DNA from: Flavobacteriaceae bacterium
GTDB lineage: Bacteria; Bacteroidota; Bacteroidia; Flavobacteriales; Flavobacteriaceae
Reading direction: 5' to 3'
Length of the DNA: 9,049 nt
Assembly (NCBI GenBank): GCA_030633225.1
Contig: DAOVTF010000057.1
Span: 1 to 9,049, forward strand
Made by a program: the position numbers and the translations under genes
The notes under the pieces: generated by a model
The model's database searches: none
What the model was told of the DNA's origin: nothing
The model's input: the letters and a program-made list of their open reading frames with translations, nothing else
Shown here: in pieces, positions 1-7,233 of the stretch
How the letters are laid out: every line of letters starts with the position of its first letter
Position numbering within the stretch: the stretch's first letter is position 1

Positions 1-298
1 AAACTGCAATTATAACAGGAATATCTCCTATTTTTAGGTTTCCTATGGCATGATGGATAGCAATTTTAAAAATTGAAAATTTGCTTATTGCCTCCAAAGC
101 AATTTTTTCTATTTCTTTAATTGCCATAGGTTCATAAGCTGAAAAATCTAATTGTTTTACAGTTTTGTTTTGTGTATTGTTTCTAACAGTTCCAACAAAT
201 AAAGCAATTCCTCCACAAGAATCATCACTTACAAAATTGTTACAATCTTGCAAGATTAATTTATCTGAAGTTAATTTTATCGATATATTTTTGTTCAT
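1..298 (-). CDS. moaE: Molybdopterin synthase catalytic subunit MoaE (3' end beyond window)
   Basis: MoaE forms the large subunit of cytoplasmic molybdopterin synthase. It takes sulfur from the thiocarboxylated C-terminus of MoaD to convert precursor Z (cPMP) into molybdopterin. Reading leftward from the ATG at 298-296, 99 residues are visible without a stop. They include the family core CGGIALFVGTVRN at about 28-40, an acidic/aromatic stretch DFSAYEPMAIKEIEKIA at 51-67, and HHAIGNLKIGD at 82-92, the counterpart of the conserved H-R-x-G-x-L-x-x-GD segment. Family members are about 140-150 residues, so roughly two thirds is present. The C-terminal lysine-containing active-site segment lies off the left edge. 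It follows moaD after 29 bases, so the two are almost certainly co-transcribed. The start is preceded by A/T-rich sequence without a Shine-Dalgarno motif. The assignment is by motif recognition and is strong. Confidence 0.9.
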   Translation of the reverse strand, partial: MNKNISIKLTSDKLILQDCNNFVSDDSCGGIALFVGTVRNNTQNKTVKQLDFSAYEPMAIKEIEKIALEAISKFSIFKIAIHHAIGNLKIGDIPVIIAV

Positions 299-327
299 TA
301 TAAATATATTCTTTTTAGCTTAAAAAA

Positions 328-570
328 CTACCCTCCACTTACAGGAGGTATTACAGCAACCACATCACCTTCCTTTATTATATGCTCGATGTTTACATAT
401 TCTTCATTAACAGCAAAAGCATAATTTTCTATATCGGTTAAACCCATATATTTTTCTAGTAATTTTTTTTGAAATATGTTAATTGTTATTCCTTTTGGTA
501 AATCAAATTCAATAGATCTATTTTTAACAATATCTCTGGTTATTCCGAAAAACAAAGTTTTAATTTTCAC
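328..570 (-). CDS. moaD: Molybdopterin synthase sulfur carrier subunit MoaD
   Basis: MoaD is a small ubiquitin-like (beta-grasp) protein. Its C-terminal Gly-Gly is adenylated by a MoeB-type enzyme, turned into a thiocarboxylate, and inserted into MoaE to deliver sulfur for the dithiolene of molybdopterin. The 80-residue product has the family's usual length. It begins MKIKTLFFG, has the hydrophobic AFAVNEEYV strand at about 51-59, and ends EGDVVAVIPPVSGG, the diagnostic tail with the required terminal GG. The start codon is GTG (570-568); translation from it gives the expected first beta strand, and a GTG 16 bases upstream is out of frame. It is the first gene of a leftward moaD-moaE unit, diverging from the molybdoenzyme genes whose cofactor pathway it serves. 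A Bacteroidota-type promoter lies just upstream. Confidence 0.92.
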   Translation of the reverse strand: MKIKTLFFGITRDIVKNRSIEFDLPKGITINIFQKKLLEKYMGLTDIENYAFAVNEEYVNIEHIIKEGDVVAVIPPVSGG

Positions 571-586
571 TTTTTTTAATTTTCAC
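558..586. repeat. 13-bp tandem duplication spanning the moaD start
   Basis: TTTTAATTTTCAC occurs twice, at 558-570 and 574-586, with a 16-base period. On the minus strand each copy reads GTGAAAATTAAAA. The downstream copy begins with the moaD GTG start codon, and the upstream copy overlaps the predicted -7 box. The upstream GTG is not in the moaD frame, so this is a small local duplication, not an alternative start. Confidence 0.6.
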
Positions 587-616
587 AAATTTACTTAAAG
601 CATTTAATCAGAGCAA
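586..616 (-). promoter_or_regulatory. Predicted moaDE promoter (Bacteroidota type)
   Basis: On the minus strand, TAAATTTG (593-586) matches the -7 consensus TAnnTTTG exactly. A TTG (616-614) lies 20 bases upstream, within the usual spacing for the -33 element. Transcription would begin near 580, giving a very short leader before the GTG at 570. This is a consensus match only, and such matches can arise by chance in AT-rich DNA. Its position and spacing are what support it. Confidence 0.55.
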
Positions 617-700
617 GAAAATGATATTCAGATTTTTTTAATGAGACCTTTAGTAAATATTTTCAAATAATACTATGATTTATAACATAACTTACCGCTT

Positions 701-718
701 CCGTAACTATTGTTACAG
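701..718. promoter_or_regulatory. CRP/FNR-type palindromic operator
   Basis: CCGTAACTATTGTTACAG contains a perfect 5-4-5 inverted repeat, GTAAC-TATT-GTTAC (703-707 and 712-716), and the outermost bases also pair. The 5-4-5 geometry is that of FNR-family sites (TTGAT-N4-ATCAA). Its centre, 709.5, lies about 39-41 bases upstream of the start expected from the -7 box at 738-745, which is the class II activator position. No consensus TTG -33 element sits at the normal distance, as expected for an activator-dependent promoter. The regulator's identity is unknown. Confidence 0.5.
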
Positions 719-737
719 CTATTGTAAACTTATTTTT

Positions 738-745
738 TATTTTTG
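738..745 (+). promoter_or_regulatory. Predicted -7 box for the molybdoenzyme genes
   Basis: TATTTTTG matches TAnnTTTG exactly. Transcription would start near 748-750, leaving a leader of about 95 bases before the ATG at 845. No properly spaced -33 TTG is seen, so the promoter probably depends on the palindrome centred about 32 bases upstream of this box. I saw no recognisable riboswitch or strong hairpin in the leader. The rest of the 571-844 intergenic region holds only AT-rich sequence and the moaD promoter. Confidence 0.5.
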
Positions 746-844
746 AATATATAACTAAAATTATTTCAAACCTTAGGCTAATTATTCTTCCAATTTAATT
801 GATTATCTTTAGGTCATACTAACATTTTTTGAATAAATAAAAAC

Positions 845-2461
845 ATGAAGTACGGATTTATAATTGATAATCGAAAATGTATCGGTTGTCATGCTTGTAC
901 TACTGCTTGTAAAAGTGAACATGATGTTCCAGTTGGGGTTAACCGAACTTACGTTAAGCAAGTAGAAAAAGGGGAATTCCCAAATACCAGAAGAATTTTT
1001 TCGGTAATGAGATGTAATCATTGTACAGATGCACCCTGTGTAGAAATTTGTCCAGTTGAAGCTCTGCACACTCGAGAAGACGGTATAGTTGATTTTGATA
1101 ACAACCGCTGTATTGGTTGTAAATCTTGTATGCAAGCTTGTCCTTATGATGCTTTATACATCGATCCTGATAATAAAACAGCTGCAAAATGTAATTATTG
1201 TGCACATCGCGTTGAAGTTGGTCGAGCACCTGCTTGTGTTGAGGTTTGTCCTGAACATGCAATTATTGCCGGTGATATGGAGAACCCTAATACTGAAATA
1301 TCAGTTTTATTATCTCGAGAACAAGTAATGGTACGTAAACCTGAAAAAGGAACAAATCCTAATTTGTTTTATATTGATGGTGACTATCAATCGTTAAATC
1401 CTGAAACAACTTCAAAATCCGAAATTTCACTTTGGGGATCTCAAGCAAGAGGTGTTGGTCATTATGCTAAAGCGGCAGAGAAAATGATGCATAGCAATGA
1501 TGATGTAAACTTATTGCAAATGACTATAGATAATGAAATGGAATCTGCTTATGCAGACGACACAGCAGAAGATCCTAATTATATTGATGTTCTTAATGGA
1601 AAAGCAAGAAGAGTTTATGACACTCCAGATAAAGGAATTCTTTGGGGATGGGAAGTTTCTGCATATATATTGACAAAAGCAATTGCAGCAGGTGCATTTT
1701 TAATACCTTTTATTGCAATGTTATTAGGGCATGAAGTATCTGATTCATCAAAATTATGGTCCGCTGGAATTTCTTTAGTATTTTTAGGATTAACAGGGTT
1801 ATTTTTGGTAATGGATCTAGATAGACCAGACCGTTTCTTAAATGTATTATTACGACCACAATGGAATTCATGGTTAGTAAAAGGAGGATATACGATTTCA
1901 ATATTTGGACTCTTAGTAACTATATGGGGAGCAGCAACATTATTTAATTGGAGTATTCCTGAAATGCCACTTTTATGGATAACTGCTTTCTTTGCTATAA
2001 TTCTAGCAATTTATACTGCATTTTTATTTGCACAGGCAAAAGGAAGAGATTTTTGGCAAAGTCCATCATTGGTATTTCACATGTTAGTACACAGTATTAT
2101 GGCTGGTGTAGCAATATTTGGTTTAGTTCTATTGTTGACAGGATATGAAGATTGGATGATTATTTTAAGAAAAACCATGATAGCAGCAATACTTGTTAAT
2201 TTATTTATTTTATTGATTGAATTAACAATAACTCACCCGACGACATCTGCAAAAACTGTAGTAAAAATGATTACTAAAGGAAGATACAAAACCATGTTTT
2301 GGATTGGTGTTGTTCTTTTAGGAAATATTGTACCTCTAGTTCTATTATTAACGGTGCCAAATAATATTACAATTGTACTTATTGCAATATTAGTATTAAT
2401 TGGAATTTATGATACTGAAAAAATTTGGGTGGAAGCTCCTCAAAGAATTCCTCTTGCATAA
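845..2461 (+). CDS. Fused four-cluster [4Fe-4S] subunit and NrfD/PsrC-type membrane subunit
   Basis: This is the electron-transfer and membrane part of a molybdoenzyme complex, encoded as one 538-residue chain. Residues 1 to about 165 form a DmsB/PsrB/SoeB-type ferredoxin with all sixteen cluster cysteines: C12/15/18/22, C57/60/65/69, C89/92/95/99 and C116/119/131/135. A polar linker (about 165-262) leads to an NrfD/PsrC domain with eight hydrophobic segments, near 269-294, 304-324, 346-366, 376-396, 409-432, 441-461, 484-503 and 508-522. Positive residues cluster before helix 1 (KARR) and in the loops after helices 2, 4 and 6 (R327/R330/R337/K346; K399/R401; K470-K482), predicting both ends in the cytoplasm. 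There is no Tat or Sec signal. The domain should pass electrons between the ferredoxin and menaquinone. In Psr and Soe systems these are normally two proteins. The ATG at 845 starts the first cysteine domain directly. The catalytic subunit follows after 60 bases. The quinone site and direction of electron flow are inferred. Confidence 0.88.
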   Translation: MKYGFIIDNRKCIGCHACTTACKSEHDVPVGVNRTYVKQVEKGEFPNTRRIFSVMRCNHCTDAPCVEICPVEALHTREDGIVDFDNNRCIGCKSCMQACPYDALYIDPDNKTAAKCNYCAHRVEVGRAPACVEVCPEHAIIAGDMENPNTEISVLLSREQVMVRKPEKGTNPNLFYIDGDYQSLNPETTSKSEISLWGSQARGVGHYAKAAEKMMHSNDDVNLLQMTIDNEMESAYADDTAEDPNYIDVLNGKARRVYDTPDKGILWGWEVSAYILTKAIAAGAFLIPFIAMLLGHEVSDSSKLWSAGISLVFLGLTGLFLVMDLDRPDRFLNVLLRPQWNSWLVKGGYTISIFGLLVTIWGAATLFNWSIPEMPLLWITAFFAIILAIYTAFLFAQAKGRDFWQSPSLVFHMLVHSIMAGVAIFGLVLLLTGYEDWMIILRKTMIAAILVNLFILLIELTITHPTTSAKTVVKMITKGRYKTMFWIGVVLLGNIVPLVLLLTVPNNITIVLIAILVLIGIYDTEKIWVEAPQRIPLA

Positions 2462-2480
2462 TTAAATTATAAAACAAAAC

Positions 2481-2505
2481 GATTCCCATTTTCATGGGAA
2501 TGACA
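2481..2505. repeat. REP-like palindrome between the two molybdoenzyme genes
   Basis: A perfect 8-bp inverted repeat, ATTCCCAT (2482-2489) and ATGGGAAT (2494-2501), encloses a four-base loop TTTC and is followed by GACA. Read on the minus strand it starts TGTCATTCCC and ends GGGAATC, the frame of the widespread dispersed repeat GTCATTCCC(N)GGGAATC found across many bacterial genomes. No T-tract follows, so it does not look like a terminator. It could tune mRNA stability or the relative expression of the two subunits. Confidence 0.6.
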
Positions 2506-2521
2506 ACGAAGAAATAAGACC

Positions 2522-5413
2522 ATGGGATATAAAAAACCATCATTTATAGAAGGAATAGCAGAAAAAATTGGATTAATTCCTAACCTTCATAAAGAAAAGT
2601 ATCAAGAATTTGACGGTGATATGCGTCAGTTTTCAGATGAGGAAGTTGCTCAGATGTATGAGAACTTTCCACCACCTGAAAAATGGGATAACTGGGAAGA
2701 ATACGATCCGAAAGTTTGGCCGAGAAAAGAAAAGAAAACCTATCAAATAGTTCCTACAACTTGTTTTAACTGTGAGAGTGCATGTGGTTTAACAGCATTT
2801 ATAGATAAAGAAACACAAGAAGTTAAAAAATTTGAAGGTAATCCTTATCACCCTGGAAGCAGAGGGCGTAATTGTGCAAAAGGCCCTGCGACAATTAACC
2901 AAGTAACAGACCCTGACAGAATTTTATATCCGCTTAAGCGTAAAGGAAAACGAGGTGATGGAGAATGGGATAGAATTTCGTGGGATGAAGCTTTAGATAC
3001 AATTTCTGCAAGAATTAGAAAAGCGATCAAAGAAGATCGTCATAATGAAATTGCATATCACGTAGGAAGACCTGGAGCCGAAGGGTTTATGAATTGGGTT
3101 TTACCTGCATGGGGTATAGATGGACATAATTCGCATACAAACATTTGTTCTTCGGGAGCTCGATTTGGTTATAATTTATGGTATGGCTATGATAGACCTT
3201 CACCAGATCATGCCGAAGCAAAGTTTATATTATTGATATCTGCCCATTTAGAATCAGGTCATTATTTTAACCCTCATGCTCAAAGAATTATTGAAGGAAA
3301 AATGAAGGGAGCTAAGTTAGCGACAATGGATCCTAGATTATCTAATACGGCTTCCATGAGTGATTATTGGATGCCTTCTTATCCAGGAACAGAAGCTGCT
3401 GTTTTATTAGCAATGGCATTGATTATTTTAGAAGAAGGATTATATAATAGAGAATATTTAGAGAATTGGACAAATTGGCAAGAGTATTTAAAAGCGCGTC
3501 ATGCGGATAAAGAAATTACTTTTGAAAATTATATAGCTGCAATGATAGAGGAGTATAAAGAATTTACTCCTGAATTTGCTGAAGAGGAATCTGGCGTTAA
3601 GGCAGAAATGATTAGAGAAATTGCAGTTAAAATTGGTGAAGCTGGAGAACGATTTGCATCACATAACTGGCGTAGTGCAGGTGCATCTAATTTAGGAGGT
3701 TGGGCCGTTGCCAGATGTTTACATTTCTTAACGGTTTTAACAGGAGCTGTTGGAGCAAAAGGAGGAACATCACCAAACTCTTGGAATAAATTTAAACCAA
3801 CTGTTCCAAATCAACCGAAACCACAGAAAAAATGGAATCAATTACATTTTCCAAAAGAATATCCTTTGGCATTCTTTGAAATGAGCCAATTATTACCACA
3901 TTTCTTAAAAGAAGGAAGAGGTAAAATGGATGTCTATTTTTCAAGAGTATTTAATCCTGTATGGACTTATCCTGATGGATTCACATGGATGGAAATGTTT
4001 TTGGATGAAAGTAAATTTGGATTACACGCAGCCTTGACTCCAACTTGGAATGAAACTGCATTTTTTGCCGATTTTGTTTTGCCGATGGGATTAGCCTCAG
4101 AAAGACATGATATTAATTCTTATGCAACACATGGCGGAACCTGGATAGCATTCCGTCAACCTGTTTTACGTGAATCAGCTAGAAGAAATGGTAAAAAAGT
4201 AGAATATACCTATGAATCTAATCCTGGAGAAGTTTGGGAAGAAGATGAATTTTGGATAGAATTGTCGTGGAGGATTGACCCAGATGGAAGTATGGGAATT
4301 AAAAAACATTTTGAATCACCAAACCGACCAGGAGAAAAAATTACTATTGAAGAGTACTACCAATATATTTTTGAACGAGTAAAAGGATTACCGGAAACAG
4401 CAAAGAAAGAAGGCTTAACCGAATTTGAATACATGGCAAAATATGGAGCATTTGAAATTGAAAAAGGAGAGTCGTATAAAAAGAATGAAAACCCTTTATC
4501 TAAAGATGATCTTAAAGGAACTGAAGTAGATAATGAAAATGGCGTAATTCGTAAAAACGGAAAAGATATAGGTGTTATGGTTAATGGTAAAGCCATGGTA
4601 GGTTTTCCTACACCATCGCGTAAAAATGAATTCTATTCTCAAACTATGGTTGATTGGAAATGGCCAGAATACGCAACACCAACTTATATTAAAAGCCATA
4701 TCCACAATGATGTTTTAGACAAGTCAAAAGGAGAATATGTACTTGTACCTACGTTTAGATTACCTACTTTGATTCACTCCAGATCGGGTAACGCAAAATG
4801 GTTGGTTGAAATTTCAAATAGAAATCCAATTTGGATGCATCCAGATGATGCTTCAAAATGGGGCTTTAAAACGGGAGATTTAGTAAAGATGAATACAGAT
4901 ATAGGTTATTTTGTTGATAAAGTATGGGTAACACAATCTATGAAACCAGGGGTCGTAGCTTGTTCACATCATATTGGAAGATGGAGAAGAGAACAAGATA
5001 AAACTGGAAATCGTTGGGCAACAAATACCGTAAATATTGATAATAGTGAAAAAGGAAAATGGAAAATGAGTACCAAATCTGGTATTAAACCATTTGAATC
5101 TAATGACAAAGACTCTAAACGTATTTTCTGGAAAGATGGTGGAGTTCATCAAAATATAACTCACGCTGTACATCCTGATCCTATTAGCGGAATGCATACC
5201 TGGCATCAAAGAGTACGTATTGAAAAACCAGGATCAAATGATAGTTATGGTGATATTTTTGTAGATACCGATAAATCTCACGAAATTTACAAAGAGTGGC
5301 TGGCTATGACTCGTCCGGCACCCGGACCAAACGGTGAATTAAGACCACTTTGGTTTAAACGAGCCTTTAAACCGGATGAATCAACTTATTATTTAAAAGA
5401 AGATAAAAAGTAA
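2522..5413 (+). CDS. Cytoplasmic molybdopterin oxidoreductase catalytic subunit (SoeA/PsrA-like)
   Basis: This is the catalytic subunit of a DMSO-reductase superfamily enzyme, 963 residues, expected to bind bis-molybdopterin guanine dinucleotide and one [4Fe-4S] cluster. After a 75-residue extension comes the cluster motif C81-x2-C84-x3-C88-x29-C118. TNICSSGAR at 206-214 supplies the likely molybdenum ligand, C209. Cofactor-binding stretches include DPRLSNTAS (270-278) and GFPTPSRKNEFYS (694-706). A C-terminal dinucleotide-binding domain runs from about 738, with IWMHPDDASKWGFKTGDLV at 770-788 and SHHIGRWRRE at 815-824. The N-terminus (MGYKKPSFIEG) has no twin-arginine signal, unlike periplasmic PsrA, PhsA or DmsA, so the enzyme should stay in the cytoplasm, as known for SoeA sulfite dehydrogenase. 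The partner fusion subunit is encoded 60 bases upstream, and sulfate-type transporters lie downstream. The superfamily assignment is firm. Sulfite as substrate is an inference; other sulfur or oxyanion substrates remain possible. Confidence 0.88.
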   Translation: MGYKKPSFIEGIAEKIGLIPNLHKEKYQEFDGDMRQFSDEEVAQMYENFPPPEKWDNWEEYDPKVWPRKEKKTYQIVPTTCFNCESACGLTAFIDKETQEVKKFEGNPYHPGSRGRNCAKGPATINQVTDPDRILYPLKRKGKRGDGEWDRISWDEALDTISARIRKAIKEDRHNEIAYHVGRPGAEGFMNWVLPAWGIDGHNSHTNICSSGARFGYNLWYGYDRPSPDHAEAKFILLISAHLESGHYFNPHAQRIIEGKMKGAKLATMDPRLSNTASMSDYWMPSYPGTEAAVLLAMALIILEEGLYNREYLENWTNWQEYLKARHADKEITFENYIAAMIEEYKEFTPEFAEEESGVKAEMIREIAVKIGEAGERFASHNWRSAGASNLGGWAVARCLHFLTVLTGAVGAKGGTSPNSWNKFKPTVPNQPKPQKKWNQLHFPKEYPLAFFEMSQLLPHFLKEGRGKMDVYFSRVFNPVWTYPDGFTWMEMFLDESKFGLHAALTPTWNETAFFADFVLPMGLASERHDINSYATHGGTWIAFRQPVLRESARRNGKKVEYTYESNPGEVWEEDEFWIELSWRIDPDGSMGIKKHFESPNRPGEKITIEEYYQYIFERVKGLPETAKKEGLTEFEYMAKYGAFEIEKGESYKKNENPLSKDDLKGTEVDNENGVIRKNGKDIGVMVNGKAMVGFPTPSRKNEFYSQTMVDWKWPEYATPTYIKSHIHNDVLDKSKGEYVLVPTFRLPTLIHSRSGNAKWLVEISNRNPIWMHPDDASKWGFKTGDLVKMNTDIGYFVDKVWVTQSMKPGVVACSHHIGRWRREQDKTGNRWATNTVNIDNSEKGKWKMSTKSGIKPFESNDKDSKRIFWKDGGVHQNITHAVHPDPISGMHTWHQRVRIEKPGSNDSYGDIFVDTDKSHEIYKEWLAMTRPAPGPNGELRPLWFKRAFKPDESTYYLKEDKK

Positions 5414-5418
5414 AATTT

Positions 5419-5449
5419 AAATTCCGTTTGTGTAAACAAACGGAATTTT
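5419..5449 (+). terminator. Hairpin resembling an intrinsic terminator after the catalytic subunit gene
   Basis: AAATTCCGTTTG (5419-5430) and CAAACGGAATTT (5437-5448) form a perfect 12-bp stem around the six-base loop TGTAAA, starting five bases after the stop codon. Only a short T run (5446-5449) follows before A, so termination is probably partial. I found no TAnnTTTG promoter between it and the start at 5479. Some read-through into the transporter genes is therefore plausible. Confidence 0.7.
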
Positions 5450-5478
5450 ATGTCATATAGAAATACTACTAATTATAA

Positions 5479-7206
5479 ATGCTGTATAGATTATTACCAT
5501 TTTTAACGTGGCTACCCTTAGCAAAAAAATCTTGGAAAGATGATTTAATTGCTGGTATCACGGGAACAATCATTGTCATACCACAAGCAGTTGCTTTTGC
5601 CATGATAGCTGGTTTACCACCGGTTTATGGTTTTTATACAGCGATGATTACTCCAATAATAGCAGCTTTATTTGGCTCATCATACCATTTAATTTCGGGT
5701 CCCACAACAGCAATTTCAATAGTAGTTTTTGCAACTATCAGTAAATTTGTTGATCCTACAAATGATATTGAAACTTATGTGAGTCTAACTTTAGTTTTAA
5801 CTTTTATGGCGGGTATAATTCAACTTGCTATGGGATTGGCAAAAATGGGGAAATTAGTCAATTTTGTATCTCATTCGGTTATTATTGGATTTACTGCTGG
5901 GGCAGGAATACTAATTGGCTTTAAACAACTAAAGCATGTTTTTGGTATAGATGTTCCTCAAGGGAGTTCTTTTTATGATATTATAAAACATATTGTTAGT
6001 AATATTTCTGAGACGAATTGGAATGTATTTGCTGTTGCTTTAGGAACTATGGTAATAGCAATTATAGTTAGAGAATTCATTAAACCGCTTTCACGATATT
6101 ATATGCTAATTGCTATGGTTTTAGGGAGTGTATTAGCTATAATTTTAGGAGGAGAATCTAATGGAATTGAAACTGTAGGTAAAATACCTTCTAATCTTCC
6201 TCCTTTTCGTATACCTGAGTTTAATTTGACAAATCTTAGAAATTTAAGTGGTGGCGCTTTTACTTTAGCTCTTTTAGGATTAATAGAAGCAGTTGCCATT
6301 TCAAGATCTATTGCATTATCATCTCATCAAAGAATAGATGCAAATCAAGAATTTAAAGGCCAAGGTCTTTCTAATATAATTGCTAGTTTCTTTTCTAGTT
6401 ATATGGGTTCTGGATCATTTACACGTTCTGGAGTTAATTATCAAGCAGGAGCAAAAACACCTATGTCTGCTATTTTTGCAGCCTTTTTCTTGATGTTAGT
6501 TTTATTGTTATTTTCTAATTATGCAGCATATTTACCAAAAGCCGCAATGGGTGGAATTATTTTATTAGTTGGATATAATTTAATAGATTTTCATCATATT
6601 AAACAGGTTGTTAAAAGCAGTGGAAGAGAAATTATTGTTTTAGGAACAACATTATTTGGGACCTTATTTTTCGAATTGGAAACAGCTCTTTTTTTAGGTA
6701 TTGCCCTGTCTTTATTCTTTTATCTAGAAAGAACAGCCAAACCTAATATTGCTATACTTGGGTCTTCAAAAACACATCGGTTTATTAATGTAGTGAGAGA
6801 TTCAGGAATTAAAATGTGTCCACAATTGAAAATTGTAAGAATTGATGGGTCTATATATTTTGGAGCACTAGAAGTTGTTGATGATTTTTTTAATACATTA
6901 TATGACAAAGAAGACCCAAAACATGTTTTGATAATAGCAAATGGGATTAATTTTATTGACTTGGCAGGAGCGACATGGTTGACGCATGAAGTTTTAAAAT
7001 GGCAAGAAAGAGGTGGAGGAATATATTTTAGCGGATTAAAAATAGTTAGTCAGCAAATATTAAAAAAAGGTGGATTTAGAAATGAAATTGGAGAAGAAAA
7101 CTTTTATGATGATAAAAAGGATGCGATTCATGCAATTTATAAAAAATTAGATATGGAAGTATGTAAAGAATGTACATCTAGAATATTTTATGAATGTGAT
7201 GATTAG
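5479..7206 (+). CDS. SulP (SLC26-type) anion transporter with a divergent STAS domain
   Basis: This is an inner-membrane anion transporter of 575 residues, the normal SulP length. Residues 22 to about 418 form the transport domain, with many hydrophobic segments and family landmarks: DDLIAGITGTIIVIPQAVAFA (from 21), AGLPPVYGFYTAM (44-56), SGPTTAIS (73-80), E270 in LIEAVAISRSIA, and GSFTRSGVNYQAGAKT (312-327). E270 matches the acidic residue of transmembrane helix 8 linked to proton coupling in characterised relatives. A cytoplasmic STAS domain follows (about 446-557). In it the usual DSSG phosphorylation-type motif is replaced by DLAG (494-497), with no serine. The tail carries C562-x2-C565-x6-C572, absent from its neighbour. 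The SLC26 signature near 50-70 deviates at several positions (F for L52, A for Y/I62, Y for K/R69). No Shine-Dalgarno motif precedes the ATG. Substrate is unknown: sulfate, sulfite or bicarbonate are all possible, and sulfur oxyanions are favoured by context. Confidence 0.88.
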   Translation: MLYRLLPFLTWLPLAKKSWKDDLIAGITGTIIVIPQAVAFAMIAGLPPVYGFYTAMITPIIAALFGSSYHLISGPTTAISIVVFATISKFVDPTNDIETYVSLTLVLTFMAGIIQLAMGLAKMGKLVNFVSHSVIIGFTAGAGILIGFKQLKHVFGIDVPQGSSFYDIIKHIVSNISETNWNVFAVALGTMVIAIIVREFIKPLSRYYMLIAMVLGSVLAIILGGESNGIETVGKIPSNLPPFRIPEFNLTNLRNLSGGAFTLALLGLIEAVAISRSIALSSHQRIDANQEFKGQGLSNIIASFFSSYMGSGSFTRSGVNYQAGAKTPMSAIFAAFFLMLVLLLFSNYAAYLPKAAMGGIILLVGYNLIDFHHIKQVVKSSGREIIVLGTTLFGTLFFELETALFLGIALSLFFYLERTAKPNIAILGSSKTHRFINVVRDSGIKMCPQLKIVRIDGSIYFGALEVVDDFFNTLYDKEDPKHVLIIANGINFIDLAGATWLTHEVLKWQERGGGIYFSGLKIVSQQILKKGGFRNEIGEENFYDDKKDAIHAIYKKLDMEVCKECTSRIFYECDD

Positions 7207-7233
7207 AATTCTAGGAAATATTTATTAAAAATA

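Noticed and set aside
746..844. Riboswitch (for example a molybdenum cofactor type) in the leader
   Set aside because: The leader is AT-rich with no strong nested helices or recognisable conserved core.
809..1262. Minus-strand open frames of about 100 codons
   Set aside because: They lie opposite the ferredoxin domain, whose sixteen cluster cysteines prove the plus-strand frame. Their translations show no recognisable motif.
2481..2505. Intrinsic terminator between the two molybdoenzyme genes
   Set aside because: The stem is only 8 bp and no T-tract follows on either strand; it fits a dispersed repeat better.
4357..5209. Minus-strand open frames opposite the catalytic subunit gene
   Set aside because: They are shadows of a long plus-strand gene with clear family motifs, and have no initiation context of their own.
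845..5413. Alternative complex III or formate dehydrogenase
   Set aside because: Alternative complex III fuses the ferredoxin to an inactive Mo-like chain and lacks the cofactor motifs kept here. No selenocysteine codon, formate dehydrogenase-specific partner or heme subunit is seen.
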